Assembly: GCA_937907685.1 (NCBI GenBank)
Contig: CALCXF010000019.1
Span: 40,420-104,419 of the forward strand
Direction of reading: 5' to 3'
From: an uncultured Nostocoides sp.
GTDB lineage: Bacteria > Actinomycetota > Actinomycetes > Actinomycetales > Dermatophilaceae
DNA length: 64,000 nt
The position numbers and the translations under genes were made by a program. The notes beneath the pieces were generated by a model. It was not told the DNA's origin. It saw only the letters and a list, made by a program, of their open reading frames with translations, and searched no databases. Of the stretch, positions 38,201 to 46,436 are shown piece by piece (positions within the stretch are counted from its first letter, which is position 1; each line of letters starts with the position of its first letter).

Positions 38201-38554
38201 TCAGTCGTGGACCTGCTCACGCCAGTCGTCCGGCACCCGACCGGCAGGACCTGGTACGGGCTGCTCCTCGGGGCGCGACAGTGGCGGTGCGAGATCCATC
38301 CCGCGCCCACCATGCCGGGTCCGGAAGTCGTACCACCAGTCCTCCCCCGGTTCGTAGCTCCGGATGATCGGATGACCCGATTCGGCGGCGTGGGCCCTGG
38401 CGTGCTGTGCCGGCGAGGTGTCACAGCACCCGATGTGCCCGCACTGGGCGCACCGCCGCAGGTGCACCCACCATCCTCCGGAGCTCTGGCACTCCATGCA
38501 GCCCTCACCGCTCGGCGGGACGGACGGGTCGACTCCGTCACGGGGTTCCGACAC
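38201..38554 (-). CDS. UBP-type zinc finger domain protein
   Basis: GCMECQSSGGWWVHLRRCAQCGHIGCCDTSPAQHARAHAAESGHPIIRSYEPGEDWWYDF: ZnF-UBP cysteine/histidine spacing. Confidence 0.92.
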   Translation of the reverse strand: MSEPRDGVDPSVPPSGEGCMECQSSGGWWVHLRRCAQCGHIGCCDTSPAQHARAHAAESGHPIIRSYEPGEDWWYDFRTRHGGRGMDLAPPLSRPEEQPVPGPAGRVPDDWREQVHD

Positions 38555-38631
38555 GGCATTCTCCTCCGGGGGGACGAGCTCGGGTGGCCCACTCTGCCGG
38601 ACCTGCGCCTCCCTGTCACCCGGCCCGCGGC

Positions 38632-38718
38632 TCAGCGCGTGATGGCGTAGACGACGGCGACCGCGAGCAGGAACGCGAGGACGCCGAGGGTCATCCGGCG
38701 CCGGAACACCGGCGTCAC
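38632..38718 (-). CDS. Possible 28-aa single-TM membrane microprotein
   Basis: GTG-initiated VTPVFRRRMTLGVLAFLLAVAVVYAITR, basic N-terminus then hydrophobic segment; no further support. Confidence 0.3.
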   Translation of the reverse strand: MTPVFRRRMTLGVLAFLLAVAVVYAITR

Positions 38719-38749
38719 GTCGCGCCTCGGCGGGATGCCGGCCCGGCCA

Positions 38750-40057
38750 TCAGCGCGCCGGCTCCGGCACGGAGACGGTGGGCCGCTCCCCGTCCTGAGC
38801 GATGGGGCTGGCGGTGACCCGCACCCGTGGCCGGCGCTGCGACTCGTAGCTCACCCGCACATTCTGCGACCTCGCCAGCCACACGGAGACACCGACGAGC
38901 GTGAGCCCCACGGCGAGCGCTCCGATGCCGATCGTCCACCGGGCGCCGAACTGCTCGGAGATCCAGCCGATGAGCGGGGCCCCGGCCGGCGTACCGCCCA
39001 TGAAGATGGCCATGTAGAGGGCCATGACCCTGCCCCTCATCTCGGGCAAGACGCGAGTCTGCACCATGGCGTTCGCCGTCGTCAGGGCGGTGAGCGCGGT
39101 GAGGCCCACGGGGATGAGGGCGGCGGCGAACCACCAGTAGGTCGGCGCCGCCGCCGCAAGGGCTGCCGAGATCGAGAAGCCGACGAGGGACACGAGGAGC
39201 ACCCGCAGCCTGGGGGTCTTGCGCCGGGCGGACAGCAGGGCGGCGGTCAGTGAGCCGACGGCCATGATGGACCCGAGGAGGCCGAACTCCCCAGCCCCCT
39301 TGTCGAACACCTTCGTCGCCATGAGCGCCATGGTGATCTGGAAGTTCATCCCGAAGGTGCCGAGCACGAAGACGAGGACCATGACGAGCTGGATGTCGCC
39401 GCGTCGCCGCACGTAGTGGAACCCCTCTCGGATGCCGCCACTTGCCCGTGCGAGCGGGGCGGGCCTGAGCTCGCCCACCCGGAGGCGGAGCAGGGCCACG
39501 ATGACGAACAGGAAGGTCACGGTGTTGAGGAGGAGTGCCTCGCCCGTGCCCCACCAGGCGATGACCAGGCCGGCGACGCCCGGGCCGATCAGGCGCCCGG
39601 CGTTGAAGGACGCCGAGTTGAGCGCCACGGCGTTCGCCAGCTTCTCGGGGGGCACCATCTCGGAGACGAACGCCTGACGGGCCGGGTTGTCGATCGCCGT
39701 GGTGATCCCCTGGAAGAGCGCGATGGCGTAGACGTGCCACAGCTGGGCGGTGCCGGTGACCGCCAGGACGCCGAGGAGGAGGCTCGAGAGCGCGAGGGAG
39801 GTCTGGGTGAGGAGCAGGGTTCGGCGCTTCGGGAACCGGTCGGCGATGAGCCCGGCCCATGGCGCGAGCAGCAGGAACGGCAGGAACTGGAGCCCCGTGA
39901 CGATGCCCAGCGCCGTGGCTGAGCCGTCGGTGAGCACGGTGAGGACGAGCCAGTCCTGGCCGACGCGGCCCATCCAGGTGCCGATGTTCGACACGAGAGC
40001 GCCGGCCGCCCAGAGCCGGTAGTTGCGGACCTCGAGCGAGGTGAAGGTGGGACTCAC
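38750..40057 (-). CDS. MFS transporter (GTG start)
   Basis: VSPTFTSLEVRNYRLWAAGALVSNIGTWMGRVGQDWLVLTVLTDGSATALGIVTGLQFLPFLLLAPWAGLIADRFPKRR; GTGA overlap with MarR stop. Confidence 0.9.
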   Translation of the reverse strand: MSPTFTSLEVRNYRLWAAGALVSNIGTWMGRVGQDWLVLTVLTDGSATALGIVTGLQFLPFLLLAPWAGLIADRFPKRRTLLLTQTSLALSSLLLGVLAVTGTAQLWHVYAIALFQGITTAIDNPARQAFVSEMVPPEKLANAVALNSASFNAGRLIGPGVAGLVIAWWGTGEALLLNTVTFLFVIVALLRLRVGELRPAPLARASGGIREGFHYVRRRGDIQLVMVLVFVLGTFGMNFQITMALMATKVFDKGAGEFGLLGSIMAVGSLTAALLSARRKTPRLRVLLVSLVGFSISAALAAAAPTYWWFAAALIPVGLTALTALTTANAMVQTRVLPEMRGRVMALYMAIFMGGTPAGAPLIGWISEQFGARWTIGIGALAVGLTLVGVSVWLARSQNVRVSYESQRRPRVRVTASPIAQDGERPTVSVPEPAR

Positions 40058-40563
40058 TCGGCGGCCACCCGTTCGAGCAGCACGGTGGCCGAAGCCAGGA
40101 GGGCGCGCTCGTCGTCGGTGAGGCCCTCGAGCCGAGCGGCGAACCACTGGTCACGGCGCCGACGGATCTCACGGATGGTGCGTCGCCCCTCCGGCGTCAG
40201 GGAGAGGATGACCGATCGGCCGTCGGTCGGGTCGTCGGCGCGTCCCACGAGCCCCGCGGCGACGAGACCGGCAACCGTGCGGGTCATGCTCGGGGCGCTG
40301 ACCTTCTCGGTGCGCGCGAGCTCTTTCGGGGTCCGCGGGCGCTCCTCCAGGCGAACGAGCACCGAGAACTGGTGCGGGGCGACCGGTGCGGTGCTCTCGA
40401 ACCTCACCCGACGCGAGATGCGCATGCACGCCATGCGGAGGTCGCTCGTCAGGCGGTCTCGCTCGGCCCTCGTCATCGACGTCCGGGCCGGCACGGTGGG
40501 GGTGCTGGTTTCCACAACAGGCTCCTCGGTCGGACGGGTGGGCGAATAGTTAGCACAACTCAT
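40054..40563 (-). CDS. MarR-family transcriptional regulator (start codon uncertain)
   Basis: SMTRAERDRLTSDLRMACMRISRRVRFESTAPVAPHQFSVLVRLEERPRTPKELARTEKVSAPSMTRTVAGLVAAGLVGRADDPTDGRSVILSLTPEG. Confidence 0.9.
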   Translation of the reverse strand: MSCANYSPTRPTEEPVVETSTPTVPARTSMTRAERDRLTSDLRMACMRISRRVRFESTAPVAPHQFSVLVRLEERPRTPKELARTEKVSAPSMTRTVAGLVAAGLVGRADDPTDGRSVILSLTPEGRRTIREIRRRRDQWFAARLEGLTDDERALLASATVLLERVAAE

Positions 40564-40575
40564 TACCTGTGCTAA
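40550..40575. promoter_or_regulatory. Inverted repeat TTAGCACA-N10-TGTGCTAA, putative MarR operator
   Basis: Read directly; 8-bp perfect arms at 40550-40557 and 40568-40575, overlapping the annotated ATG. Confidence 0.75.
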
Positions 40576-40650
40576 TCATTCCCCGGGTCGACCGGGGGGA
40601 GGCCGGCAGGACCTGCGGGCAAGGCCGGGGAGCGGCCCTAGGCTGTAGCG

Positions 40651-40917
40651 GTGACACCCGACGACCCGACCGCCCGGCATCCGGGCTCCCCGCTCGGGGA
40701 ACCGGCCCCCACGGCGCCCGTCACGGTGCCGACCAAGGTGATCGTCGTCGTCGGCACCGCCGCCTGGGCCGTGGCCCTCGTCGTCATCCTGCTCGTGCCC
40801 ACGCTCCACACGGGCGAACGCTCCTGGTGGCCCTGGACGTGTGTCACCGGCATCGCGCTCGGCGCCTTCGCCTGGTGGTACGTCGGCCGCGGGCGGGGCA
40901 ACGCCTCGGGCGCGTGA
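40651..40917 (+). CDS. DUF2530-like small membrane protein
   Basis: VPTKVIVVVGTAAWAVALVVILLVPTLHTGERSWWPWTCVTGIALGAFAWWYVGRGRG. Confidence 0.85.
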   Translation: MTPDDPTARHPGSPLGEPAPTAPVTVPTKVIVVVGTAAWAVALVVILLVPTLHTGERSWWPWTCVTGIALGAFAWWYVGRGRGNASGA

Positions 40918-40968
40918 ATGCGGGGACCCCCAAGCAGGCGTGGTACCGGCGAAGTGGCCCGGATGCCG

Positions 40969-41709
40969 TCAGGCCGGGTCGAACTCGAAGTCGTCGACGA
41001 CGGGTGGGGAGATCCGCTCCGGAGCCGGTGCGTCGAGGTCCACCTCGGAGTGGGCGCCACACCCGTGGTCGAGGCTGACGACCCGGCCGTCCGACGGTGA
41101 CCACCCGTTGGCGCACACACCGAAGACCGCCCGCAGGGCCCCGGCCATCGGGACGAAGTAGCCACAGGTCGAGCACGGCGCAGGGGCCTTGACGGCGACC
41201 CGTGCCGTCGGACCCGACTCGCCCTCGTACCACCGTTGGGCGGCGACCTCGCGCCCCTCCGCCGAGAGCACCCTGGGCCGGCCGAGGCCGAGCTCCCACA
41301 GGGCGACCTGGTCGACGTCCTCGTCACCCGTCGCCTCGAAGCCGGCGACGAGCAACGGGTCGTCGGGCAGGTAGGGCGTGACGTCGCCGGGTCCGACGTC
41401 CCCCGGAGCCAGGCGCTCGGCATACGGCACCCATTCCGGAGAGAGGACGGCGCCCTCACCGGGGACGAGGTTGGCCTCGCTGACCGTCACGGACTTGGAC
41501 CGCGGCACGCGTGCGACGGTGACGGCCCACCGCCACCCGCGGTAGGCGAGGGCCGTGCAGGCGAAGTAGTGGGTCGCGACGCGCTCCTCGACCATCTCCA
41601 TGCCGAGATGCTCGCCGACGGCGCCGGCCTCGGCGATGGAGACCGCGGCCTCTCGCGCGAGCTCGCTGGAGCCGCGAAGCGTCGTGTCGGCCTTGGGTGC
41701 GGCGCTCAC
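40969..41709 (-). CDS. DUF3027 domain protein (GTG start)
   Basis: VSAAPKADTTLRGSSELAREAAVSIAEAGAVGEHLGMEMVEERVATHYFACTALAYRGWRWAVTVARVPRSKSVTVSEANLVPG...APCSTCGYFVPMAGALRAVFGVCANGWSPSDGRVVSLDHGCGAHSEVD. Confidence 0.92.
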   Translation of the reverse strand: MSAAPKADTTLRGSSELAREAAVSIAEAGAVGEHLGMEMVEERVATHYFACTALAYRGWRWAVTVARVPRSKSVTVSEANLVPGEGAVLSPEWVPYAERLAPGDVGPGDVTPYLPDDPLLVAGFEATGDEDVDQVALWELGLGRPRVLSAEGREVAAQRWYEGESGPTARVAVKAPAPCSTCGYFVPMAGALRAVFGVCANGWSPSDGRVVSLDHGCGAHSEVDLDAPAPERISPPVVDDFEFDPA

Positions 41710-42104
41710 AGCTCGAGGTCGCCCGCCACGGCGTGCAGCACCTGCGCCACCTTGTTGCCGTGCGCCTTGTCCGGGTAGTGCCCTCGGCGCAGCGACTCGG
41801 ACACCGAGTCGAGGAGCTTGATGAGGTCCTCGACGATGACGACCATCTCGTCGGCGGGCTTGCGGTCGCGGACCCTCCGGTTGACGCTCACCGACGGGGC
41901 AGGGTCCAGGAGGCGCACGGAAAGGGCCTGGGCGCCGCGGCGTCCCTCCGCGATGCTGAACTCGATCCGCTGGCCGCCCTTGAGACCCGCGACGCCTTCC
42001 GGGAGGGCGCTCGCCGGGACGAAGACGTCTCCTTCGCCGGCGTCCCCGGACACGAAACCGAAGCCCTTCTCGGAGTCGAAGAACTTCACCTTGCCAGTCG
42101 GCAC
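41706..42104 (-). CDS. Cold-shock domain protein with ~65-aa C-terminal extension
   Basis: MPTGKVKFFDSEKGFGFVSGDAGEGDVFVPASALPEGVAGLKGGQRIEFSIAEGRRGAQALSVRLLD + RRVRDRKPADEMVVIVEDLIKLLDSVSESLRRGHYPDKAHGNKVAQVLHAVAGDLEL. Confidence 0.95.
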   Translation of the reverse strand: MPTGKVKFFDSEKGFGFVSGDAGEGDVFVPASALPEGVAGLKGGQRIEFSIAEGRRGAQALSVRLLDPAPSVSVNRRVRDRKPADEMVVIVEDLIKLLDSVSESLRRGHYPDKAHGNKVAQVLHAVAGDLEL

Positions 42105-42294
42105 GGTCCACCTCTTGTCGCGATCGCCGGTCCGCGCCCGGTGCGGGCGCCACCGACAAGGCTAACCGCTCGCACGGGTGCGTGCTCCCGTGTTCTGGGG
42201 GGGATGCCGGCCGCCTCCACCGTCCTCGTCGTGGGCGGCCGAGGCCCCGGGAAACCGGTCGATCCTGTCGGTGGACCGTGAAACGGTGGAGCGC

Positions 42295-43665
42295 ATGGCC
42301 GAGACCACCGAGGACCGGGCGGGGAGCGAGCGTGACCGCCAGGAGGAGCCGGTCCACGAGCTGACCCTCAGGGGGTTCTGGAACGCTCTCCCCCGGCCGG
42401 GCCGGTTGCTGCTGTCGACGACGGCCGTGTCGACCCTGGGGCGAGGCATGACGCTGCCCTTCACGATCATCTACGTGCACGAGGTGCGCGGCATCTCCCT
42501 CGACGTGGCGGGCCTGCTCATGGGCCTCATCGCCATGGTCGCCCTGCTCGTCACCGCCCCGGTCGGCGCACTCATCGACCGCCTCGGCGCCCGGGTCGTC
42601 GTCCTCTCCGGCAACGTCGCCCAGTTCCTGGGCGCCCTCGTCCTCGCGTTCGCGACGAGCGTCCCGGCGTTCGTCGTCGCGTTCGTCCTGCTCGGCCTCA
42701 GCTTCGGCGTTGCCTGGCCGGGCTACAACGCGCTGACGTCGACGATCGTGTCGGGGCGGCTGCGCACCCAGTTCTTCGGGATCAACTTCGCGCTCGTGAA
42801 CCTGGGCATCGGGATCGGCGGCATCGTCAGTGGCTTCCTCACCGACGTCGACCGCCCCGGCACCTTCACGGCGATCTTCCTCGCAGACGCCGCCTGTGTC
42901 CTCGTTCCCATCACACTTCTCCTCGGGCCGCTGCGGCACGTCGCCGGCCGGCCCGCGCGCACCTCCGAGGAGGACCGCCGTGGCACCGGCTACCTCGCGA
43001 TCCTCCGCAAGCCCGCCGTCCTGTGGATCACCCTGCTGACCTTCCTCACCAGCTTCGTCGGCTACGGCCAGATGGAGGCCGGCTTCCCCGCCTTCGCGCG
43101 GCAGGTCAGCGAGGTGTCGACCCAGACCATCGGCCTTGCCTTCGCGGCCAACACGGCGGTCATCGTGGGGCTGCAGTTCTTCGTGCTCCGGGTCATCGAC
43201 GGCCACCGCCGCACCCGGGTGTTCCTCGGGCTCGTCGTCATGTGGGCCGCTGCGTGGCTGCTGCTGGGCGCCACCGGCCTCGTGGCGGGCACCCTGCTCG
43301 CGGCGGTCGGCGTGGTGGTCTTCCACGTGATGTTCGGGCTCGGCGAGACGATGCTGCAGCCGACCGTCCCGGCCATCGTCAACGACCTCGCGCACGATCG
43401 TGAACGCGGTCGATTCAACGCCGTCTCGGCGGGGGCGTTCCAGACGGGCGCCGTCGCGGCTCCCGTCGTCGCGGGCTGGATGCTCGACCGGCAGCTCGGA
43501 GGCACCTTCATCGGCATGCTGCTCGGCTGCCTCGGCGGGGTCGCGATCCTCGCGATGGCCCTGGAGCGGCGGATCAGCCCGCGGGTCAACGGCGTGTTCG
43601 ACGAAGAGCCTGACTCCCGGGCTGCTCCGACCCGGGCCACGGGAGGACCACCAGCCGCGACCTAG
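42295..43665 (+). CDS. MFS transporter
   Basis: MAETTEDRAGSERDRQEEPVHELTLRGFWNALPRPGRLLLSTTAVSTLGRGMTLPFTIIYVHEVRGISLDVAGLLMGLIAMVALLVTAPVGALIDRLGARVVV. Confidence 0.88.
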   Translation: MAETTEDRAGSERDRQEEPVHELTLRGFWNALPRPGRLLLSTTAVSTLGRGMTLPFTIIYVHEVRGISLDVAGLLMGLIAMVALLVTAPVGALIDRLGARVVVLSGNVAQFLGALVLAFATSVPAFVVAFVLLGLSFGVAWPGYNALTSTIVSGRLRTQFFGINFALVNLGIGIGGIVSGFLTDVDRPGTFTAIFLADAACVLVPITLLLGPLRHVAGRPARTSEEDRRGTGYLAILRKPAVLWITLLTFLTSFVGYGQMEAGFPAFARQVSEVSTQTIGLAFAANTAVIVGLQFFVLRVIDGHRRTRVFLGLVVMWAAAWLLLGATGLVAGTLLAAVGVVVFHVMFGLGETMLQPTVPAIVNDLAHDRERGRFNAVSAGAFQTGAVAAPVVAGWMLDRQLGGTFIGMLLGCLGGVAILAMALERRISPRVNGVFDEEPDSRAAPTRATGGPPAAT

Positions 43666-44402
43666 CCGAGGACGTCCAGTCTCGTGACGGTCATCCCGCT
43701 CTTGGCAGCGACCACCCGCACCTGCGAGCCGACGGCGACGGGGACGTTGCGCGGCGTGTCGATGGCGCCGCCGAGGGAGTAGGTCGCCCGGAAGCCGTCC
43801 GCGCTCTCGACGGCGATCGACTGGCCTGCCGTGTAGGCCGTCACGACGCCGGTCTGGACCACCATGACCGTCGGCGTCCCGGTGACCCCGGTGGTGTACT
43901 CGCCGTGGAGCACCTCACCTGCGCCAGGCCCGCCACGCCCGCGGCCGAGGCCGAGGCCCGGTGCGTCGTCGAGGTCCTCCGGGCCGTTCTCTTGGCGGGG
44001 GTTCCCCATCCCGTTGCCGCCCGGCATCCCGTTGCCCTGCTTCTTGTCGTGCCCGCGACCCATCCCCATGCCGTTCCCGGGGCCGCGACGGTCGTCCATC
44101 ATGCCGACGCGCTCGCCCCGGTCCGGGCCGTCGTCGCCGGCGAGCGCCGCGATGAGCCCGATCCCCGTGAGGAGCAGGAGGGTTCCCAAAATCGCGGCCA
44201 CCGCCAGTGCGGCACGGCCGCCGCCAGTGGAGGTCGCCTCGCCCCACAGCCTCCGTGGGCCGCCGGCCGGACCGGCCGCAGCCGTCGCCGGGGCGACCCC
44301 CTGCGGGAGGACCGTCGTGGGGGTGCTCCCCTCCGGTGTCACCTGCGGGGGACGCTGGGGGTCCGGATCACCGGGGGGCGGGGCGGTCGGTCGATCGGTC
44401 AT
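43662..44402 (-). CDS. Single-TM membrane protein with Met/Gly/Asn-rich low-complexity linker
   Basis: MTDRPTAPPPGDPDPQRPPQ...ALAVAAILGTLLLLTGIGLIAALAGDDG...RRGPGNGMGMGRGHDKKQGNGMPGGNGMGNPRQENG. Confidence 0.75.
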   Translation of the reverse strand: MTDRPTAPPPGDPDPQRPPQVTPEGSTPTTVLPQGVAPATAAAGPAGGPRRLWGEATSTGGGRAALAVAAILGTLLLLTGIGLIAALAGDDGPDRGERVGMMDDRRGPGNGMGMGRGHDKKQGNGMPGGNGMGNPRQENGPEDLDDAPGLGLGRGRGGPGAGEVLHGEYTTGVTGTPTVMVVQTGVVTAYTAGQSIAVESADGFRATYSLGGAIDTPRNVPVAVGSQVRVVAAKSGMTVTRLDVLG

Positions 44403-44548
44403 GACGCCATGGTGGACCTCCCTGGCTGCGGCGTCACCCCCTTGTGCTCGACTCATACGGAACTCACAGCCCCGGGCCCGCCACGGAGCGCAGCGCCATC
44501 GGACGGTTTGACTGTCCGCCCCCGCAGGGGAATGCCGTCGCGCCTCGG

Positions 44549-45487
44549 TCAGTCGGCGGAGAGCGCCCGGACCACGCGTGAGGGGGACGGGCGCCCGAGG
44601 TGTCCGGCCATCCATGTGCTCGTCGCCACGAGGGCATCGAGGTCGATCCCGGTGTCGACGCCAGCGCCCTGAAGGGCCCACACGAGGTCCTCGGTGGCGA
44701 GGTTGCCGGTGGCCGACTTGGCGAAGGGGCAGCCGCCCAGTCCGCCCGTGGAGGCATCCACCACCGTCACGCCGTCCTGCAGGGCCGCCATGGTGTTGGA
44801 GAGGGCCTGGCCGTAGGTGTCGTGGAAGTGGACCCCCACGCGGTCGACCCCGATGCCCGCCGCATCCAGAGCCGCGAGGAGGTGGTGGACGTGGCCGGTG
44901 GTCCCCACCCCGATGGTGTCGCCGAGGGACAGCTGGTCACAGCCGAGGTCCATCAGGCGTCGGCACACGTCGACGACCTGACCCGGGGACACCGGTCCCT
45001 CCCACGGGTCGCCGAAGCACATGGAGACGTAGCCCCGGACCCAGAGCCCCTCCGCCCGGGAGCGCTCCACCACCGGACGGAACATCGCCATCGACTCGTC
45101 GATGGTGCGGTTGAGGTTGCGCCGGGCGAAGCTCTCGGTCGCACTGCCGAAGATCGCCACGGCGCCGACGCCGGCCTCGAGGGCACGGTCCAGACCACGC
45201 TCGTTGGGCACGAGGACTGGTCGCGCGGGTCCACGCCCGTCATCCCCGAGGAGCTCGAGCACCTCGGCCGCGTCGGCGAGCTGCGGGACCCACCTGGGGT
45301 CGACGAACGACGTCGTCTCGACGGTCGCCAGTCCGGCCGCCGCCAGGCGGCGGACGAACTCCACCTTGACCGCGGTCGGCACGATGGTGGCCTCGTTCTG
45401 AAGCCCGTCCCGCGGCCCCACCTCGTAGACGGTCACGGACCTCGGCAGCGTCTCGTCCGGCTCGACCTGAGGCAGCGGAAGTCTCAC
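44549..45487 (-). CDS. Hydroxymethylglutaryl-CoA lyase (GTG start)
   Basis: VTVYEVGPRDGLQNEATIVPTAVKVEFVRRLAAAGLATVETTSFVDPRWVPQLADAAEV...GVHFHDTYGQALSNTMAALQDGVTVVDASTGGLGGCPFAKSATGNLATEDLVW. Confidence 0.95.
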   Translation of the reverse strand: MRLPLPQVEPDETLPRSVTVYEVGPRDGLQNEATIVPTAVKVEFVRRLAAAGLATVETTSFVDPRWVPQLADAAEVLELLGDDGRGPARPVLVPNERGLDRALEAGVGAVAIFGSATESFARRNLNRTIDESMAMFRPVVERSRAEGLWVRGYVSMCFGDPWEGPVSPGQVVDVCRRLMDLGCDQLSLGDTIGVGTTGHVHHLLAALDAAGIGVDRVGVHFHDTYGQALSNTMAALQDGVTVVDASTGGLGGCPFAKSATGNLATEDLVWALQGAGVDTGIDLDALVATSTWMAGHLGRPSPSRVVRALSAD

Positions 45488-45602
45488 CTGCCGATCCTGA
45501 CACGCGAGCCCACCGGCGGCGAATGCCGCGCTCCGGGCGCGACCGCTACCCTCGTCGCGGCGGGCCTCTCGGCGCGTCGCCTCGAGACGAAGGACGGCGG
45601 GC

Positions 45603-46361
45603 ATGAGCGGGAGCACCGACCCGGACCGCACCGACCCGGACGGCACCGACCCCCCGCGGACCGGCCCGGACGGCACCGAACCGGACGGCATCCCCCCCGA
45701 ACGCACCGACCCGGAGCGCGCCCAACCGGACGGCACCCTGCCCGAACGCACCGACCCCGCGAGCACCGCGTGGGACCCACCCCCTTCACCTGACTACGTC
45801 CCGCCCGTGGCGGGGCCGCCCGTGCCGTACGGCGTGTTTCCGGGATATGGGCAGCCCCAGCTTCCGGGCCCCCCTCCCGTGGGCGGGCCGCCCCCGCCGT
45901 ACGGCGTGTTCCCCGGATACGGGCAGCCTCTGCCGCCCGGCCCGCCACCCGCCTTCGGCCAGCCGCCGCCCTACGGCCAGCCGCCGCCCTACGGCCAGCC
46001 GCCGGCATACGGCAGCCAGCCCCCGGCATACGGCAGCCAGCCCCCCTACGCTGCCGGCCCGTATGCCGCACCTGGTGCCTTCGAGGCACCGAAGCAGAAC
46101 GTGAGCGCCATCGTGCTCACCATCACGGCCGGCGTCCTCAGCGTCCTGTGCTGCAGCCTGCTCACCCTGCCCGCGCTGATCTTCGGCATCGTCGGTCTCA
46201 GCAAGCAGTCGACCGACCCGGAAGGGTCTGCCCGGATGACCCGCTACGGCTGGATCGCCTTCGGGGTCGGCCTCCTCGTCAGCATCCTGGCGATCATCGG
46301 TTTCTTCGCCCTCGGAGCGGGCGGCTACCTCGACGATTCCGGCCCCTACGACGGCTACTGA
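45603..46361 (+). CDS. DUF4190-like membrane protein with long Pro-rich repetitive N-terminus
   Basis: STDPDRTDPDGTDPPRTGPDGTEPDGIPPERTDPERAQPDGTLPERTDPAS..., repeated PPPYGQPPPYGQPPAYGSQPPAYGSQPPY, then two TM helices VSAIVLTITAGVLSVLCCSLLTLPALIFGIVGLSKQ...YGWIAFGVGLLVSILAIIGFF. Confidence 0.85.
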   Translation: MSGSTDPDRTDPDGTDPPRTGPDGTEPDGIPPERTDPERAQPDGTLPERTDPASTAWDPPPSPDYVPPVAGPPVPYGVFPGYGQPQLPGPPPVGGPPPPYGVFPGYGQPLPPGPPPAFGQPPPYGQPPPYGQPPAYGSQPPAYGSQPPYAAGPYAAPGAFEAPKQNVSAIVLTITAGVLSVLCCSLLTLPALIFGIVGLSKQSTDPEGSARMTRYGWIAFGVGLLVSILAIIGFFALGAGGYLDDSGPYDGY

Positions 46362-46436
46362 CCGACTGACCGACTGACCGCAGGGCACCGACCAGATAGC
46401 CTCCGGAGTGTTCGGTCCACCTCCGGAGGCGACTGC

